DNA of 64,000 nt from Byssothecium circinans (lineage: Eukaryota > Ascomycota > Dothideomycetes > Pleosporales > Massarinaceae): the NCBI GenBank assembly GCA_010015675.1, contig ML976981.1, positions 35,061-99,060 on the forward strand, given 5' to 3'. The position numbers and the translations under genes were made by a program. The notes under the pieces are model-generated. The model was not told the DNA's origin. It made no database searches and worked only from the letters and a program-made list of their open reading frames with translations. Positions 26,301 through 37,559 of the stretch are shown here, piece after piece. Positions within the stretch are counted from its first letter, which is position 1, and each line of letters starts with the position of its first letter.

Positions 26301-26825
26301 GACCCGGCTCCATCGAGATCAGTTTATGCTTCACCGGCGCCATCAAGCTTTCCTCCGCCTTCACACCCTGTACCTTACACTGCAGCTCCTCCACCGTCCC
26401 CCATGGCATCGAGCTACGGCAGTGCTTCTTACCACGGAGGCTATGTTCCGCCACCGGGGAGCTTTCAAGCACCTCCGCCGCCGCCCACCGCACTTTCTCC
26501 GTACCCAACGCTCAAGATTCGTCAGTATGGAGGCCAGCCCATCCTTCCTGCGAACATGGCCCCGCCAATGCCGCAATCGCAACCCCCAGTGACTTTTGTT
26601 GGGCAGATTGGTCCACCACCAGCATACTCGCCGCCACCGCAGAGTTCATCTCATGGTCGCACACCATCATTTGAGCAAGTCTCTGGCCTCTTGGCCGAAT
26701 CATCAACCGACCGTCCTGCTGAAGGCTCGTCTCGCCAGCGTCGGCAGTATAGGTCCTGGCACCCACCTGGGACACAATTCCGATCGTATCAGGGTCCAGA
26801 CACTGGACGTCGTCGAGGTGGTTAG
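23337..26825 (+). CDS. Large nuclear-type coiled-coil, proline-rich protein of unknown function
   Basis: Four exons (23337-23406, 23488-24476, 24524-24631, 24681-26825) give 1103 aa. The start MPPKRKNKGTSKAP is supported because the splice ...RGAP|AELAQPKRRN keeps frame. There are several basic clusters that could be nuclear localisation signals (PPKRKNKG, GRKRRAS, PRRKRRKT). A structured central region of about 200 residues (TDLRRQLNLKMSYRSLAKLQ ... FRDLQEDLLLQCYYRMKQID) is helical and charged and looks conserved. The C-terminal half is extremely Pro/Ser/Gln-rich with tandem LQP units near 24990 and a repeated RDRRLSGSQA element near 26033-26085. The helical core is reminiscent of chromatin-complex scaffolds such as Sds3-like proteins, but I cannot confirm this. 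Confidence 0.75.
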
Positions 26826-27575
26826 GATGTTATCGGCTTTATTGAGTCAGAGAACGAGACGTCTCGTTAGCTCCCCCAGTACAGAACGTCTATCATACCA
26901 GAAACGCATCAGCATCAGAACTGATGGTCGTGGTACGGTGGGGGGATTTAACGATCATACTGCGTCGGATTGCCTGAACCATTTGTATTCTATGGAACTC
27001 ACAGACCTATTTTTCCCGTTTTCAATTTCCGTATCAAGGTTTGGCGAGCTACAGCCGCTCGTCTTCGGCTTGGGCCTGCTTGTTCAACAATGTATTTTCC
27101 TTTGGGGGCGTCGTACATATCAAGACCCCCTTCAGCATGGCGTTTGCATCGGCATGGATGTTTGGAAACTTTCCTTCCTATCCCATTGTACACGCATTTG
27201 GCTCTTGCAAAGGGCCGACTCATCTTGTTCTCTTTTTTATCCAATACTTTGTGCGTGCTTTGTTTTTGATTTGCCCTTTTTTTGTATAGTCTAGTTTAGT
27301 CTTTCAGATACCACGGAGCTCAAAGGAATGGGGGGAGTTGCCTTTGTAGTATAGCAGGAGGGGATGGAGCCAATCAAAAATGATGTGTCGTTTCGTTTTC
27401 AGACATGCAGGCAGGTGCTCTTTAGATTGCCCTTTCCCACGACTGAATGAAGCAGATGTGAGAATTTTAAAAGTTAAATGTCACTTCAAGGAAATAAATC
27501 TATGGGGGTATCAATCCATCCATCCACCGTTCCCATTCCCACTCTACCGTCTCTCCAACCAACCTGGCTCTCCTT
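26826..27575. other. Convergent 3' region
   Basis: 750 nt between the stop codons of the proline-rich protein and ESS2. It contains short T-rich tracts (around 27230-27300) compatible with 3' UTRs. I see no gene. Confidence 0.35.
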
Positions 27576-28955
27576 TCAAAAACCCCCAAACTCCGTCCTC
27601 GGCGTCGCTCCCCCACCCATACTCTGGAAAAGCTTCTGCGCCGCGGGCGTCAGATTCCCCACTTTCTTCCCTCCGGGCGTCATTCCACCCTGCAATCGCG
27701 CAGCCGGCGTAGGCGCAGACAGAAACCGCGGCGTCTCGGAAGTAAACAGACCCAATCCCTTGCCCACACCGCTTAGCGCCACCCCAGCGTTCCCGGAGCC
27801 ACTTCTCTTCGAAGCGGAAATCTTCTCCACCATCTTGTGATGCAACTTCTCCCTCGGTTGCGACTCCGATATTGTGAAAGACGCCCCCGTACTCCCCTTG
27901 GCGCCGAACCTCTCCAGTAAATCCGTAGGCGCTTCTTCCTCTTCCTCTGGCTCTGGCGGTAGTGCATCGACGAATGCATACCCGTTCACGCGCGGTGTCT
28001 CTGAGCCTGTATACCCGCCCTCGCTCTGGCTCAACCGCGGCCGTCCAGCGATCGCATCGCGAACCGCCGATTGCGTCGGACTCGGCGGTCGTGCGGGTTC
28101 GTTGTCTACGACCGGAAACCGTGTATTAGCGTGAAGGACGCGTTTCGGGGGAGCGAGTGACGCTTCTTCAGCGGCTTGAGCGCGCGTCGGGGCCCATGAT
28201 TCTATGCTGTCGGGCGGGAACATGAGGCTGTTGAAGGCGGTGTGTTTATGCGAATTAGGAGCGGCGGGTCTATCGTCGAGGTTCTGCGAAGGGCGCAGAG
28301 CGAGTTCCTTTGAATCCGACTTTCGCGCCTCGAGGACTCTCTGCTGTGCGATGCGCTGCTTGCTCGCGTACCTGTTGCCCTCGCGCAGCCAGCCGTTCTT
28401 GTCAAACTTCTTCCTGTTCTGGCTATCTAGGATCTGGTTGAAGGATTCCTGATCTTCTGATGTGTACTTTGCCTGGAACGCGCCGAGACTCATGTCCAAA
28501 TCGACTTTATCCAGCTTCCCTAACCCTTCGTCGTCGCCCTCTTTTCCGTCCTGCTCGCCACCAGCTTCCGTCCTGGGAGTGTCTGCACCCCACGTACTCG
28601 GTGTCTTCCCACCACTGCCAACGCCTCCAAACTCGCTCTTGAACCGTGTATTCCTGGCCACTCCACCGCCTACTCGCCCAGGAACAGGAGTCATGACGTC
28701 GGTCAACTTTTTCCCCGCTTCCCGTATCCATGACTTGTCCTTGCTTTCTAGAGCGTTAAGATATTCGCGCTGGACTTCGGTTTCCACGAGCCCGGGGAAG
28801 AAGTCGCGGCGGATGATGTGGGAGATGGCGGAGGTGTAGGTATCTTCGTCCAGGACAACAGAGGGTCGTTTTATGCGCTTCGGTGCGGGAGGTGGAGCCA
28901 TGAGAGCGGTCGAAGCATTGCGCTTCGTGAGCGCTTTTGATCTGTCCGAGGACAT
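27576..28955 (-). CDS. Splicing-associated nuclear protein ESS2/DGCR14 (Bis1) homologue
   Basis: Single-exon gene of 459 aa read from MSSDRSKALTKRN; the ORF extends 25 codons further upstream but those residues look like leader. The Es2 family hallmark is LDEDTYTSAISHIIRRDFFP followed by LETEVQ-like text (VETEVQREYLNALESKD). Downstream are the conserved blocks SLGAFQAKYTSEDQESFNQI, NRKKFDKNGWLREGNRYASK and NSLMFPPDSIESW, and a Thr/Pro-rich end with TPGGKKVGNLTPAAQKLFQS. The family joins the C complex of the spliceosome in animals; in fission yeast Bis1 is a stress-related nuclear protein. It is likely nuclear. Confidence 0.93.
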   Translation of the reverse strand: MSSDRSKALTKRNASTALMAPPPAPKRIKRPSVVLDEDTYTSAISHIIRRDFFPGLVETEVQREYLNALESKDKSWIREAGKKLTDVMTPVPGRVGGGVARNTRFKSEFGGVGSGGKTPSTWGADTPRTEAGGEQDGKEGDDEGLGKLDKVDLDMSLGAFQAKYTSEDQESFNQILDSQNRKKFDKNGWLREGNRYASKQRIAQQRVLEARKSDSKELALRPSQNLDDRPAAPNSHKHTAFNSLMFPPDSIESWAPTRAQAAEEASLAPPKRVLHANTRFPVVDNEPARPPSPTQSAVRDAIAGRPRLSQSEGGYTGSETPRVNGYAFVDALPPEPEEEEEAPTDLLERFGAKGSTGASFTISESQPREKLHHKMVEKISASKRSGSGNAGVALSGVGKGLGLFTSETPRFLSAPTPAARLQGGMTPGGKKVGNLTPAAQKLFQSMGGGATPRTEFGGF

Positions 28956-29512
28956 AATGTGCAAGCCGTTTATGCGTGGTGGGGGTGAGTATCTGTGGAG
29001 CGCTTTGAGGAGGAAATGTGCCTCTCGCACACAGCGTGGGGAGAGTTAGGTTATGCCATAGGACACTTGAGATAACAAAAGGCTCGCCAAGCACGAAAGA
29101 TGGGTGATGTTGTTCGGAATTGTTGAAGGACGTGTTGCGGCGCAAAGTGGTTAACAACTGCGGTCCTGAGAAAGCGCGCCAAGCCCTGCCGATTGCTCTC
29201 ACCGCCTTCAGCCCTATCAAACGGTGGGATCACACTGGTGGCACGTCGCATTGCGACTTTTCATCCCAACAAGACATGTGAAGATATTATTAGTACATCA
29301 CGTTTGATCACCCAAAAAAAATTTCAGACTTCAGGATGTGACAGCGTGCATTTTCTACATCAGAAGAGCCGACGGACACTCACGCCCGCGTTCCCAAGCT
29401 CTTTCTTTCCAGTGCTCCGGAAGCCCATGCGCCGAACATATCCATCGACGCAATATGTATTACGGGAAGATTTATGTACACATTGTTGCCGACAACTGTT
29501 GGAAAATCTGAC
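28956..29512. other. Intergenic region between ESS2 and eIF6
   Basis: 557 nt with the promoter of ESS2 and the 3' UTR of the eIF6 gene. Both genes are on the minus strand. No supported ORF. Confidence 0.35.
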
Positions 29513-30496
29513 CTAGTAGAAGGACTCTACCATCGCATCCTTGTGCTTGGTGTTTATCGCGCTGGGACCGTTGCCCTCGCCCAGACGGAAGACAGACTCT
29601 ACGACTGAGAGCTCCGTGGCCGTTGTGTCGAGACCTGCGAATTGTTAGATGTTTCTCCGAGCCCATGCCCCGAACAGAGACATACCCGTTACAGCCATCC
29701 AGTCATTGACAACCATTCCCGCACCTACGACAGCACTGCCGCGGTTCACACTGCCTGCCACAAGCGGTACTTGCAGCAAGCTACTCAACTCGTCCTGATC
29801 TTGGATGCTCGTCTTCGGATGCACGATACCGCCCTGATTGCTCAGCGCCATATAGCTACCCGTCAATACATTATCCGCAACCGTCTGCCTGAAGACCTCG
29901 ACGCCCAGCACATCAGCTATTATCTCCTCCGTCTCGCGCTCAATGTCTGGATGCACGAGGGCGACGTGGTCGTTGGAGCATATTACGTTTCCGAGGGCCG
30001 AAAGGCGCTCTTCTATTCGTTGGATTTTCACTGCGTCGGGGATGGAGTTGCGGAGATGTTGGAGTTCTTGGTCGGTGGTCGTGGTGGGGACGAGCAGGCC
30101 CTTTTTGTTGCTGCGCTTGTCAGCTTGTGGTGCTTTGGAGGCAAGAGGTCAGGCCCGGAGAGTACACACCCTGCGGTTAATCGACCCACTATCCGTGTGC
30201 CTGCTATCGTAGCATGGCATATTGGTATGACGTCTTGGAGTTCGGCTTCGAAGACACTGTCCTATGTCAGCTTTTACCCCGTTGCATGTCCTCGCTCGTG
30301 CAAGCTTCATGGCTGCAACGAATCTTCCCACGCACCTGTAAAAGTTCTCCGAAGCTCCCACTGCAACAATCGCATACCCGTTTGTGAGAGTAGCAAAGAC
30401 ACCAACTCTGTATCCACATTAGCATCTCTTCACGGAGCCGCATGAAGCGGGGCAAACCCACTCGTTGGAGTTTTCGAATTGTGCGCGGACTGCCAT
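29513..30496 (-). CDS. TIF6: Eukaryotic translation initiation factor 6 (60S anti-association factor, Tif6)
   Basis: Multi-exon gene starting [12 protein letters not shown], then [40 protein letters not shown] and [14 protein letters not shown] after splicing. The largest exon (to about 29645) encodes [20 protein letters not shown] and [20 protein letters not shown]. The last exon, 29513-29637, ends [20 protein letters not shown] followed by AMVESFY. eIF6 is a pentein-fold protein that binds nascent 60S subunits in the nucleolus and cytoplasm, needed for pre-60S maturation and preventing premature 40S joining. At least four introns interrupt this roughly 245-aa protein. The first exon ends after the AAC codon plus GA, with donor GTGGGT. 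Confidence 0.95.
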
Positions 30497-31628
30497 GATT
30501 GCGGTTGTTCTTGGTAGTTGATGTGTAGAAGCGGGCAGCAGGAGGTGTAAGGTTGTAAAAAAGGTTTGGAAGTGTGTGTGCCGTTGTCGAACTGTTGTGG
30601 GCAGAAACATGTCGCGGGCAGGGAGCTTTTAGATGATGGATGGCGGGGCGGAACACGGCCTAACGGGGCATAGCGTTGAAGTTCGACTCATAGTGAATTG
30701 AAAGCCAGCACACTGAGCTCCGCCACGCCTGAGGCATGCAATCGAGTCACCAAACACTCCATCCGTCGCTGAACAAGTGTGACTCTTTGGCGCCATCCAG
30801 TCATAGTAGTAGAATTGGAGGTACGAGCTCTGTTATTTGCATTTCCTAGCGCCACAGCCTCGCGACGGTACCCATGTTACAGCCTTACGCACGAGGCACC
30901 TTTTGCGCAAGCGTGCCGGATCTTCCTTTGCATTGAGCGAACGAGCCATGTCCGTGTTGCTCCTCCCAGGCTGAACCTGTCGCCGCTGTCGCATCTTGCG
31001 TCAATGGCAACCCAAGCAAATTTGAGAAGGTAATCGTTTTATATTGCCTCCGTTATAAGGCCCTAGGCCATGGGGGCCGGTACAATTACAAAATGCCGTA
31101 TCGCCCAAGACTACATTATTCTTAATGCGGTATGCACTTCTGTGCAAGATCAAACCGTTCCCAGCAGACACTACCACTCCTTGGTGGTCTTTGGTATCCA
31201 AAACATACAAATTCGAACAAAAAGGAGACTCTTGTACAGAGAGGTCTAAGAATGCAACAATGAAGAACGCCCGCTAAGCAATGCAATGCAACCAGGGGAA
31301 TCGCTCAAGAACAGAAACCACTGTGGGTGGTATAGAAAAGGAAAGAAATTCGCGTATATGGTGTTTGTACAGAAGCTGCGCAAGCGCCGAAGATGGACTC
31401 GGTCTGAGCGTCAGATCATGATACGTGGCGAGCTAGGAAAAACATGATTAAAGGACGTAAGTGGCGTGAGGCGGTCGTATATGCATTAAAAAGAGCAACA
31501 TGCGTAGATGAGAAGCTTAGTGGCCAAGTCGGAGGCACGTTGATGTCGACAGGTGATAGGTGATGTTGATTATAGTGATGGCACTTGAGAGGTCGATATG
31601 AGGAGGCGCCCGAAGGCAATAGTAAAAA
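30497..31628. other. 1.1-kb intergenic region
   Basis: Promoter of TIF6 on the left and 3' UTR of the serine-rich protein on the right. Only short, overlapping, motif-free ORFs occur. I see no gene. Confidence 0.35.
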
Positions 31629-33893
31629 TCAAGACATCCTCGAGGCAAGGATGGCTAAGGCGATCTAATGTATGCGTTAGCAACGATGTGGTGCTTGAAT
31701 TCCACGTCCACTTACAATCACTCCTATGAGGAGCGTCCCAAGGCCAGACATCACTCGGTTGAGGTTGCGCCACCATGTCGCTTTTTTAAAAGACTTGTCC
31801 TCAACCGGTCCAAAATCCCGCGACAGCTGATGTTCAATGTCCATTTGGCTGGGCGATATTTCTTGAGCCATCTCAGGGTCAGGAGGAAGTGGTAGCACCG
31901 CGGCGATCATCCATGCTAATTGTGCAAGCGTTAGTAAGGTTGGGAGCATGCCATGGCGCCGGGGAGGCAACTTACCGAGAGGGAAGATGAATCCCAAGCA
32001 GAAGAGCAGAATCTGACGGTTTTGACGAGTAAACAACATCGACCCAAGATTCTCGTCGAAAGAAGGTGCTTTCCAGGCGCTGAGTCGAGCTTGACTGCGT
32101 CGGTCTTGTCGGAGGCGGGGTGTGTTAGGTTCGGCCAGCCGTCGCTGAGGTCCGAGGACCTGTATATCTTGATCGCCAATGTCGTTGGATATCGAGAGTG
32201 TCTCTGGATACGAATAACGCTCGTGGGGTCGATTACGCGGTCGGTAGATACTCAACGGCATACCATCCGAGGGAGTGTTTGTTCGACCGCTTTGCGCGGT
32301 GTGTATCCTTATACTGTCGCCAGAAGAATCGGTGGAAGAGTCGGGTGCGCCTAGGGAGACTCGTTCACCTCGTCGATAGTAAGCCTTCGCCCATCCGGGG
32401 ATGGAGTTAGTGATCATAGTCGATAGGTCGGATTGAGATGAGCTCGGTCGCGAGGAACTTGTGGAAAGCGTCGATCGCGCATCGCTATCGTGTCTCCGGA
32501 GAAATCCGGACCTTTTCTTCCGAAGCGGAGGTGACTGCAAAGGCGAAACAGTGTCTTGACGCTCATCGGAATCTTTATCATCTTGCGAGGGCCGTGTTAT
32601 GGGGGAGAAAAGCGGCAATGGCACCGCCGAAGATGATACTGTAGCATGTGAGGAACCATTGCCGGACACATTATCAGACGACGAGGTGCTGCCGACCGTT
32701 TCTCTCCTTCGTGGTATGTGAGTCCTTCCCGAAGCTCCATGATCATCTTGTGATTGTGACCGGGCGCTGACTGATTGTGAGAAACGCTCAATGGACCGAG
32801 AGCCCCGCTCCGATTCGGAGTGTATCGTCGAGAGCTGCGAGCTCCACTGGTGCACCTGCGAAGGGTGGTGATTCATTCGTGATGTGATGGTCGGGAGCTC
32901 TTGCGATTCGGCCCATAAGCTACTGGCCGATGGCGCACGAATGGCAGGGTAGTGGACTCGGACACCGCTCGCGAGAGTTGCTGTGTGTGCTTCATGAAGA
33001 GTCGGGGAAGGGAACGTCGGTTGCTCGCTGACCGAAGTAATGTCAGAAAAAGCGAGTGACTGCGAGGAGGCTTGCGAAGTGGGTCGTCGTGATGGTGTAT
33101 TACTAGATGAAGCCTGCTTCTTCTTGTCAAAGGATAACGTCGATGTGCGTTGGTGACCTGTGCCTGAGGGCTGGCTGGCGCTGGGGTTAGCGGCCTCGCT
33201 GGGTGTGGAGGAGTCTGCAGATGCGGTCGAAGCAAGCGATGCGGCAGAGGCTCTGGGTGTCAATGCGTGACTCTCTGACGGCGCTTCGGCACTGGACGAA
33301 GTGGAAGGAGAGACTGCCCGAATGGTCGATTTGGGTCGAGGCGAAGGAACTTCCTCAAGTACTTGCAGTCCCTTCTCAGCGAGAAATGAGCCAGGAGCAG
33401 GCGACGACGGGGGTGTGCTGGCCTGGGAGAATCGAGTCGAGGAAGGTGAGAAGGACGAGGCCACGACGGTATCCGCTTCCGACGTATTGGTCGAAGCTGA
33501 GTATCGTTTTGCTTTTCTTTGCGGCAAGGGTGCGGGAACCAGGGTCCGGCTTGCTTCGAACTTTGCGACTGCATTGGCGACAGTTCCATAATCTGAAACG
33601 CGGCGCCCCCTGTGCTCGAACGCATATCCTGGTGGGTTACGTGGTGGTAATATTTGAGAGGGCTGACTGGGAAATGGGTTCTTGGAGTAGACATCGGTAC
33701 CGGGGTCGTCGACGACTCGAATGGTCGGGCCCGCGTACTGATTGGATTGCGAATTGGAGCGTTCGTGGAGCGGCCTGCGGATAGGAGAAACGTTTCTTGT
33801 AGACGGCGGAGAAAACTTTGGGACGCGTGCGAGCGGAGACGTGACGGGAGTGTCAGATGCGGTGGAGCTGGGTCTATGGGCAGAGGCAGACAT
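31629..33893 (-). CDS. Serine-rich protein with two C-terminal membrane helices, unknown function
   Basis: Three exons (33893-31976, 31915-31716, 31664-31629) give 717 aa. The first intron (60 nt, donor GTAAGT, branch CTAAC, acceptor TTAG) is a multiple of three and has no stop, so a naive ORF reads through it. Splicing joins FIFPL to AWMIAAVLPL and restores one clean hydrophobic helix. The second splice gives ...LLIGVIIALAILASRMS, a second helix at the extreme C-terminus. Residues 1-600 are low-complexity Ser/Thr/Pro with many potential phosphosites. The family occurs widely in filamentous ascomycetes as serine-rich protein; function unknown. Confidence 0.82.
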
Positions 33894-34774
33894 GCTGCGA
33901 CGGGTGACGGGCGACGGTGGCGGGTGTCGTAAACTCCAATGCGCGAGTGCGTGGCCACATTAAGACGATGGTGATGGATATGAAAAAAGAAAGGGTAAGA
34001 AATGCAGCAATGCAGATGGAAGATTTCAAAGAGTGACGAGAAGCTATACAGACATGCCAAAAGAGTGTGACAAATGAAGGCGCAACGGCATTAAGAGGTT
34101 TGAGGTTTTAGAAAAGAAGAGGCTCGGAGTGGGCAGCGGTTGTTAAAACTCCTGAGCGCGAGCGCGCTGGGGCGCCGTAGCCAGCGCAGTACATGTGCAG
34201 CTCGCGTCTGCAGGTGCCGTCCAATTCATTTGCTAGGTAGCTTTCGGAGAAGCGGTCAAGCCTGGCACATGTGCACGAGCTGCGGCAGCCCTGCGTCGAC
34301 TGGAGTCTGCTTTTGTGTGCACGGGATGCCCGTCTGGATATAAGTTGCGTTCTTAGCATGTTCCTGCTGGCATCTGGCCGTGATTCGCACAGCGGTCCAC
34401 ACAGTCCACACCTTTCAATGCGCTCCAGGAGGTCCCCAGGTCCGTCGTATCCCAGTGATCGCCCCCATATCGAATGCCGCTAGAGTAAAATAATGAGAGC
34501 CGGGAAATGAAGACAATCTGCGCGGGCCACTGACGTCTGTGACGGGCTGTCTCTGATCGTGCGCCGACCCAAGCGGCGACGACGCAGGGGTTGTGTGGCT
34601 GGCCAATCCTGATCAGATGGCTGAATGCAGTGTAGCGGAGCGGCGGGAGTTTTCTCCGGACGTGTTTGGTGCGTTTGATGCGTTTGGTGGTGTGGAAGAG
34701 GGCGGCTATCGTATCGACGTCTGTGTCCATGTTGAGCTGGAGCGAAAGGGCTCCCCTCCAGAAACTACAGAACA
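33894..34774. promoter_or_regulatory. Divergent region between serine-rich protein and RCE1 genes
   Basis: 880 nt separating two divergent starts, presumably two promoters. Several overlapping short ORFs, none supported. No recognisable regulatory motif is claimed. Confidence 0.35.
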
Positions 34775-36071
34775 ATGCCACCACCTATCAAAGGCTGGAG
34801 CGACCACCTCAGCGAGCTCTATGCAAAGCACATAAAGGGCGGTAAGTAGCCATCCATTGGCCTGTGTGTCTCCCTATCCCCGCCAGACGCCCGCGCTAGG
34901 CACCACAACCTCCACTCCTGCATTGCCTCTTCAGCATCTGTTTGAACTACCTCTTCGTACCTCTCCGTACCTTTTTGCATCTGACATGTGGCCAGTCAGC
35001 AAAGCGCCGCCTGTTTCTCCCAATACAGCGGCTCTCCTGTCGGTGCGTCCCGCTCTGCTTGTTTCATCCCCCCTCCCTGTCTATCCTATACTTAAACTGA
35101 GCCTAACTCTCGTGCAGGTCCTGTTCACCGTCATCTATGTGGTCCCGTTCTATCTCTCGTCGGCAACACGCCCGTCTCCACAGCTCACTCGCGATGCGCC
35201 CTCGTCGATACGCGCCCGGATCCGAGCCGTAACTTTCTCGTGCGTTGTTAGTGTGATCCTGACCGTCTACATACTGTATCAGTCCGGCCATGTCTCGCCA
35301 TCGGAGATGCTACGACTGCTCGGCATCTGGCCCGTATCGCTCTGGGACACGGCGAGAACAATGCTCCTGGTAGCCATCCTGTTCGCCGGGCCGTTGTTCG
35401 AGTACGGCATAGTAGATGGGGAATGGAGGCACTGGGTCAAAGGCAGCGGGTTATATGAATCCCTCTGCAGTTGGATAGGATACAGGAACTACGTAGTTGT
35501 ATGTCAACCAGCCCTTCACAACTTGGGATGCCGCTTACAACTGCAGGGTCCAGTCAGTGAAGAGCTCATCTGGCGCTCACTGATCATTCCCCTCCATGTG
35601 CTCGCCCGCTTCTCCGGGATGCAGATCATCTTCCTAACCCCGCTATACTTTGGCATCGCTCACATCCACCATCTATACGAGTTCCATCTAACCCATCCGC
35701 AAACGCCGCTCGTCCTTGCTATACTCCGCTCGCTCTTTCAATTCACCTACACATCCCTCTTCGGCTTCTTCGCCGCCTTTGTCTTCGTCCGCACAGGTAA
35801 TGTCTATACGGCCATATTGGCTCACACATTTTGCAATTGGATGGGACTACCACGATTCTATGGCAGAGTAGGCGTCGAACCTGGTGAGCCGATAGGCCCT
35901 CCTAGCGCTGGCAAAAAAGATGGAGAACCGAGTCACTTGCAAGGGAAGGGTATCGCGTGGACGATAGCTTACTATGTGATTCTTGTCGCCGGCGCAATTG
36001 GCTTTTACCGGCAACTTATCCCGCTAACGGACAGTTCCTATGCCTTGCCTGTGGTTTTGTGGGAAGAGTAG
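34775..36071 (+). CDS. RCE1: CAAX prenyl protease 2 (Rce1), ER membrane
   Basis: Four exons (34775-34841, 34996-35042, 35118-35498, 35547-36071) give 339 aa. The start MPPPIKGWSDHLSEL and the 47-nt exon 2 (KAPPVSPNTAALLS) were found by joining at GT/AG sites; the simple ORF at 34857 begins inside introns. Rce1 removes the -AAX tripeptide from farnesylated and geranylgeranylated proteins such as Ras and a-factor. Family motifs are in order: GPVSEELIWR (catalytic Glu-Glu-x3-Arg), FGIAHIHHLYE (catalytic His) and AHTFCNWMGLP (third motif). At least seven hydrophobic helices are present. It converges with TRM9, 95 nt apart. Confidence 0.93.
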
Positions 36072-36108
36072 GCCATGGTCATTCGTCCGGGAGTTATAGT
36101 ATGTCTTT

Positions 36109-36191
36109 ACAATTTATCGCCCTTTACGCACAACTATCGCACAACTATCGCACAACTATCGCACAACTATCGCCCTTTACGCACAACTATC
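36109..36191. repeat. Short tandem repeat (11-bp CGCACAACTAT units) spanning the TRM9 stop
   Basis: Four adjacent copies of an 11-bp unit occupy about 36127-36170, and a longer unit beginning ATCGCCCTTTACGCACAAC occurs on both sides (about 36116 and 36171). The repeat sits between the convergent RCE1 and TRM9 genes and contains the TRM9 stop codon. Confidence 0.85.
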
Positions 36192-37051
36192 GCCCACCAA
36201 TTGTCTTTCTCGTAACCCGACTCTACTACCTCTCCTCCCGCTTCCTTGACATCGCTCTCGAGCTCACCTTTCTTGTACAAGTGATAGTACCGTAGGAACG
36301 TCTTGTCTTCAACAGGCTTGACCAGCTCGTCCTCTTTCCTCGCCTCTTTCTCCGCCTGATACTCGCCTCGCTTCGGCTTCTGGGCTTTCTCCTTCTTCCC
36401 TTTCATCACCCACGGGACCATGATGTCCTGTTCATGTCCCTCGTCCCATCCTCTTCTACTGTCCTTCTGCTCCAGAGCCCACACATAGATCAGCGCTCTG
36501 CCTCCTCCTTCAGCCTGCTCTTTTGAAGGCGGCCGCAGTAGCTCCAAAACGGCTTTGACGGCTTCTATCCGCCGGGCCGGGGTTGACAGGTGATGGATAA
36601 CTGCTATTGAGATGGCAAAGTCGAAACACGATGGTGGGTGCGGAAGTGATAGGTTGTCGGCAACTATAGCGCTATGTGGGTGGTGTTGTTGCGCAATCTT
36701 GACAAGGTTGGAAGACCTAAAAATTATCAATATCAAGCCATACACGTAAGTGAACACAAAGCAAAAAAGTACCTGTCCGAGCCCACAATGAACACTTTTG
36801 AGTTTACGGCTAGATACTTGCCGTTCCCGCACCCCACATCCGTCCCCACGGCTCCATCAGGCAATTCTTTCAGAAATCGTTCGACTATCGGCCATGGCTT
36901 GCTCAATTAGTTTCATGCGTTCGCCAGGTATTGGGGATTGGGTGACGCACACCTTGTATCGGGTGGAGGAGAAGTGAGACGCTATCTGTTCATAGACGGA
37001 GTGAACATGCTCTTCCTCGTAGCTCGCTCCTTGAGCATCTAACTCTGCCAT
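36167..37051 (-). CDS. TRM9: tRNA (uracil-5-)-methyltransferase Trm9 (wobble mcm5U formation)
   Basis: Three exons (37051-36953, 36897-36773, 36716-36167) give 257 aa. Trm9 uses SAM, with Trm112 as partner, to methylate cm5U to mcm5U at the tRNA wobble position, downstream of Elongator. Conserved features are EEEHVHSVYEQIASHFSSTR at the start, PWPIVERFLKELPDG, the SAM-binding motif GTDVGCGNGKYL, then IVGSDRSS, FDFAISIAVIHHLSTPARR and the C-terminal KDNWWAIVV. The charged insert (about 165-215) is typical. ELP5, an Elongator subunit of the same modification pathway, lies 13 kb away. The stop codon lies inside a tandem repeat. Confidence 0.94.
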
Positions 37052-37559
37052 AGCCGTTGTATGTTGTGCAGGAGCGGAAGCACTGCGGGTGGGAAGTTTG
37101 ATAGTGGGGACGGTTCCGACCAATGGGGTTAGGTGCCGAGGCGCTAGAGTGAACCTCATGTATTTGGAGCGGAAGAACAGACGTCTCTTCACTCCCCATT
37201 ATCACTCATGGACACGTCGTGGATGATGTGGAGATGTTTTCTATGAGCTATCTCGTTGTTTGTCATGCCGTTTAAATTAGCTTCCTGGATCAGCGCGTGC
37301 CATCGCTCCGCGGCCATTGAGCGAGAAACAATACTATAGCAGAAGTTGGGGAGTGCTCTCGTTCCACGAAAACTTCGAAATTGTATTAAAATCCTTGACA
37401 ATTGACTTTAAGAGATGGGAAAGAAAGGAAGGCAAGGACTATGTGCAAGTGAGTCTTTCAATTTTGATAATGATCCAGCGGACTAATAAACAAAGCCGTA
37501 ATACCCCAAGGAGTAGAATCGATGGTCCGACTCTGAACAAGAACTCTACTTTCTCTTAG
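37052..37559. other. Intergenic region upstream of TRM9
   Basis: Promoter side of TRM9. Contains short non-conserved ORFs and becomes AT-rich toward the decayed gene. No gene seen. Confidence 0.3.
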
